Source of the DNA: Burkholderiaceae bacterium
GTDB taxonomy: Bacteria; Pseudomonadota; Gammaproteobacteria; Burkholderiales; Burkholderiaceae_F
Direction: 5' to 3'
Assembly (NCBI GenBank): GCA_022843955.1
Contig: JALHMQ010000023.1
Coordinates: forward strand, 1-64,000
DNA: 64,000 bases
The notes beneath the pieces were generated by a model. That model was not told the DNA's origin. It saw only the letters and a list, made by a program, of their open reading frames with translations, and searched no databases. Positions within the stretch are counted from its first letter, which is position 1. The number at the start of each line of letters is the position of its first letter. Below are positions 61,265-64,000 of the stretch, piece after piece. The position numbers and the translations under genes are program-made.

Positions 61265-63348
61265 GCGCCCGCACGTCAGCCGGTTCGACGCGCGCTCTGA
61301 CGCTGGCGGACGGACAGTCGGGATGGCGCAGTCTGCCGCCAAGCTTCGCCCCAGGCGGATTGCCGCGGCGGCTGTCACTGCGCTGGATGGCCGCGAGACT
61401 GCAGGCGATGTCCGCTGCCGAACTTGGCAGCCGTGCGCTGCGCAGTTTGCGGTGCGCGCTCTCGATCGCACCGACGCACGTTCTGCAACTTGTTGATAGC
61501 CGGCACGAGGCGTTCAACTGGCTGCCGGTACCCGGTCCCCCGAGTTCGGCTGCTCGCAGCGCCGCGATGAAGGATGCGGAGCGCATTCTGGCCGGCTGCT
61601 ACCCGCTGCTGAATCGCTGGATCGAGGCCGGCGAGCAGCCTCAGTGGCACAGTCCGTTCAAGCCTTCCTCTGCGCCATCGCCGACGCTGCTGGAGCCGGC
61701 ACTGGAATTGCGCTACGCGTTGGAGCTGAATCGCCATGGTCACCTGGTGACGCTGGGGCAAGCCTGGTTGCTGACCGGCGAAGCTCGGCTACTGGAGCGG
61801 GTTGCGCATCACTTGGTGGACTGGATAGCGCAGTGCCGGCCGGGCACGGGTCCGGGATGGTCGGCGTCAATCGAGCCGTCGATGCGGCTGCTGCAGTGGT
61901 CAGTGGCATGGCAGTGGATGGCGGCGGCATCGGGCGGCGCGATCGATGTGGCCGTGCGGCGATCCTGGCTGCAGTCGGTTCACGAGCATGTGAGGTTCGT
62001 CGCAGCGCGATTGTCGTCGCATTCGTCGGCGAACAACCACCTGATTGCGGAACTCACTGCGCTGGTGGTCGCTGCGGCAACCTGGCCGCAAGCGGCCGAT
62101 CGGATCAAGACCGGTCTGCCGGCGCTCGAACAGCTCGAGCGTGAACTTCTCGCGCAGCATGCGCCCGACGGCGTCAATCGCGAGCAAGCGATCGCCTATC
62201 AGATCTTCGTGTTCGATCTGTTCGTGCTGGCGCGTCTTGCGGCGCCCCGGTTGGGCCGGTCCCTGAGCCCAGAAGTAGACCAGCGCATGGCCGACAGCGC
62301 CCGCTTCGTTGCCGCACAGCGCAACCGCGCGGGCGATCTGCCCGCCTGGGGCGACAACGATGACGCCGACGCGGTTGCTTGGACCCGTGGCGCCATCAAG
62401 GACCGCGCCGGCCGCATGCTTGCGCTGGCTGCCGCCACCGACGTCGCCCCCGAGCTGACACCGTTGGCCGACGCGAAGGACCCCGCACTGTGCTGGCTGG
62501 GGCTGTCACTTCGATCGGCGCCGTTGACCAGGGTGGCGCTGCGGCAGTCGCTGCCAAGGCGCTTCGCCGCCGGCGGCTATTTCCTGCTCGGCAGCGACTT
62601 CGGCGAACTACGCGAAGTGCTCGCCTGCATCGATTGCGGGCCGCTGGGCTATACACGGATTGCCGCGCATGGGCATGCCGACGCGCTGTCGCTCGCCTTG
62701 AGCGTGGGTGGCCACGCGGTATTGGTCGACCGTGGCACGTTCTCGTACAACGCATCGCCCGCGACTCGGCGACAGCTGCGTGGCACCCTCCAGCACAACA
62801 CCGTGACGGTCGACGGCGGCGACCAGTCGTTACCGGCTGGCCCGTTTCTTTGGCGCCGTCACGCCCGTGCCACGTGCCTGCTGTTTCGCAGCACCGACAC
62901 CGCAGGCGAGTTCGTCGGCCATCACGACGGGTACACGGCGTCGCGAAACCCCGTGGTGCATGAGCGACGAGTCGCCTGGGAGAGCGTGGCACAACGCCTG
63001 ACCGTGACCGATCGTCTGATCAGCAACCACAGCCACGACATCGCGGTGGCCTGGCACTTTTCGCCGGAGACCACACTGAAGGTCGACGATGCGCACGTCG
63101 TGATCCACACGCCCGCAGCGCGGCTGGTCATGCGAGCGGCGGCGCAGACACCAGACGAGGCCGGCACCTCGGCGCCTGAGTTCAGCTGGCTGCATTACCT
63201 CGGCGACCCGGGCAGTCAGCTTGGCTGGCACGCGGCCTCGTTCGGCAGCCTGCAGCCGGCGCCGTCGCTGCTGTTCGGCGGTCGAGCAGCCGGCTCGACG
63301 AAGATTGTCACGTCCTTCGACATCGACTGGTCAGGGGTGCGGCGATGA
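61261..63348 (+). CDS. heparinase II/III-family polysaccharide lyase
   Basis: A 695-residue protein. The first ~420 residues form the alpha-helical toroid (for example HLVDWIAQCRPG, SWNNHLIAE-like SSANNHLIAELTALV, NREQAIAYQIF). The Heparinase_II_III beta domain follows with YTRIAAHGHADALSLALSV, GTFSYN and LQHNTVTVDGGDQS. Located in an exopolysaccharide locus it probably trims or recycles the polymer, or acts in export. No signal peptide was seen, so its place in the cell is unclear. Confidence 0.88.
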   Translation: MSARTSAGSTRALTLADGQSGWRSLPPSFAPGGLPRRLSLRWMAARLQAMSAAELGSRALRSLRCALSIAPTHVLQLVDSRHEAFNWLPVPGPPSSAARSAAMKDAERILAGCYPLLNRWIEAGEQPQWHSPFKPSSAPSPTLLEPALELRYALELNRHGHLVTLGQAWLLTGEARLLERVAHHLVDWIAQCRPGTGPGWSASIEPSMRLLQWSVAWQWMAAASGGAIDVAVRRSWLQSVHEHVRFVAARLSSHSSANNHLIAELTALVVAAATWPQAADRIKTGLPALEQLERELLAQHAPDGVNREQAIAYQIFVFDLFVLARLAAPRLGRSLSPEVDQRMADSARFVAAQRNRAGDLPAWGDNDDADAVAWTRGAIKDRAGRMLALAAATDVAPELTPLADAKDPALCWLGLSLRSAPLTRVALRQSLPRRFAAGGYFLLGSDFGELREVLACIDCGPLGYTRIAAHGHADALSLALSVGGHAVLVDRGTFSYNASPATRRQLRGTLQHNTVTVDGGDQSLPAGPFLWRRHARATCLLFRSTDTAGEFVGHHDGYTASRNPVVHERRVAWESVAQRLTVTDRLISNHSHDIAVAWHFSPETTLKVDDAHVVIHTPAARLVMRAAAQTPDEAGTSAPEFSWLHYLGDPGSQLGWHAASFGSLQPAPSLLFGGRAAGSTKIVTSFDIDWSGVRR

Positions 63349-64000
63349 GACTGGATGTGCTCGGCGTTCCGGTCGACAACCTCTCGATGGACGAGTCGCT
63401 TGAGCGCATCGCAACGCTGGTCGCCACGCGCTGCCCCCACCAGCATGTGGTGGTCAACGTGGACAAGATCGTCAAGGCCGCCCGCGACCCTCGCCTGCGC
63501 GACATCATCGCCGCCTGCGCGCTGATCAACGCCGATGGCATGCCGGTGGTCTGGGCCTCTCGCCTGCTGGGTCATCCGCTCAAGGAACGGGTGACCGGAG
63601 TCGATCTGTTCTTTGCCCTGCTGGAACGCGCCGCCGAGCGGGGCTGGCGCGTGTACTTCCTTGGTGCGCGCCGCGAGGTCGTCGAGGACGTTGTGGCTCG
63701 CGCTCAGGCTCGCCATCCTGCGCTTCAGGTAGCCGGGCATCGTGACGGCTACTGGCCGGCAGACCAGGACGATGCGGTCGCCGCAGAGATCGCGGCGACA
63801 CGGCCGGACATTCTGTTCGTCGCCATCAGTTCGCCTCGCAAGGAGCAGTTCCTCTCGGCTCAGCAAGCCCGCATGCGAGTGCCCTTCGCGATGGGGGTCG
63901 GCGGTACGTTCGACGTCATGGTGGGCCGCGTCCGGCGCGCTCCGGGCTGGATGCAGCGCAGTGGTCTTGAGTGGCTCTATCGCTTCCTCCAGGAACCGCG
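63345..64000 (+). CDS. WecG/TagA/CpsF-family glycosyltransferase (partial, cut by window end)
   Basis: At least 218 residues, running off the right edge. The N-terminus MRLDVLGVPVDNLSMDESL, the INADGMPVVWASRLLG signature, VTGVDLFFALLE, FVAISSPRKEQF and GVGGTFDVMVGRVRRAPGWM all match the family that transfers N-acetylmannosaminuronic acid or similar sugars to lipid carriers. The ATG overlaps the lyase stop (ATGA). Only a short C-terminal piece should be missing. Confidence 0.9.
   Translation, partial: MRLDVLGVPVDNLSMDESLERIATLVATRCPHQHVVVNVDKIVKAARDPRLRDIIAACALINADGMPVVWASRLLGHPLKERVTGVDLFFALLERAAERGWRVYFLGARREVVEDVVARAQARHPALQVAGHRDGYWPADQDDAVAAEIAATRPDILFVAISSPRKEQFLSAQQARMRVPFAMGVGGTFDVMVGRVRRAPGWMQRSGLEWLYRFLQEP

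Overview
The window looks like chromosomal DNA of a GC-rich betaproteobacterium, most likely of the Burkholderiales. This is inferred from codon and GC bias, from the complete exosortase B (EpsH-type) exopolysaccharide and protein-sorting locus, and from the two-partner-secretion operon with a DUF2341-ExbB fusion. No rRNA, tRNA, CRISPR array, insertion sequence or phage gene was seen. Almost all DNA is coding and lies in a few very tight operons, several with 1-4 bp start/stop overlaps.

Region by region. (1) 0.4-6.7 kb: a large SARP/AfsR-type regulator with a 26-bp palindrome just upstream of its start, then a seven-bladed RCC1-like lipoprotein and an OmpA-family protein. (2) 7.4-25.4 kb, minus strand: a seven-gene operon. 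It encodes a TpsB outer-membrane transporter, a 3648-residue filamentous-haemagglutinin-like TpsA, an ExbB-like channel protein fused to periplasmic DUF2341 and LamG-like domains, ExbD, TonB, a putative porin and a coiled-coil periplasmic protein. (3) 25.6-28.0 kb: a terminator, a secreted periplasmic-binding-protein-like protein and a PEP-CTERM protein. (4) 28.3-40.2 kb, minus strand: epsB (sugar-phosphate transferase) and epsA (LuxR regulator), translationally coupled to an eleven-gene hybrid type II secretion/type IV pilus-like machine (pseudopilins, GspF, GspE, L/N/O/P-like inner-membrane proteins and a secretin with a cohesin-like tail). (5) 40.4-46.1 kb: a PEP-CTERM protein diverging from a plus-strand run of CPBP/CAAX-type protease, EpsL outer-membrane protein, trypsin-like protease, a third PEP-CTERM protein and a degenerate methyltransferase. 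(6) 46.0-59.1 kb, minus strand: a twelve-gene operon running epsD, epsE, epsF, epsG, xrtB, epsI, then Wzy-type polymerase, two GT4 glycosyltransferases, Wzx flippase, FkbM methyltransferase and a GT2 glycosyltransferase. (7) 59.8-64.0 kb, plus strand: a CapK-like adenylate-forming enzyme, a heparinase II/III-type lyase and a WecG/TagA glycosyltransferase cut by the window end.

How they may work together. EpsB starts a lipid-linked repeat unit. The glycosyltransferases, Wzx and Wzy build and polymerise it, and EpsE/F/G/L export it. XrtB with EpsI processes the PEP-CTERM proteins, of which three are encoded here, all with a VPEAST rather than a VPEP motif. EpsA probably regulates the set. The secretion machine is fused by translational coupling to epsB-epsA, so it may export a matrix or PEP-CTERM-linked cargo. 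The TPS operon next door carries its own TonB-ExbB-ExbD energy module. These two couplings are the best candidates for incompletely described systems.
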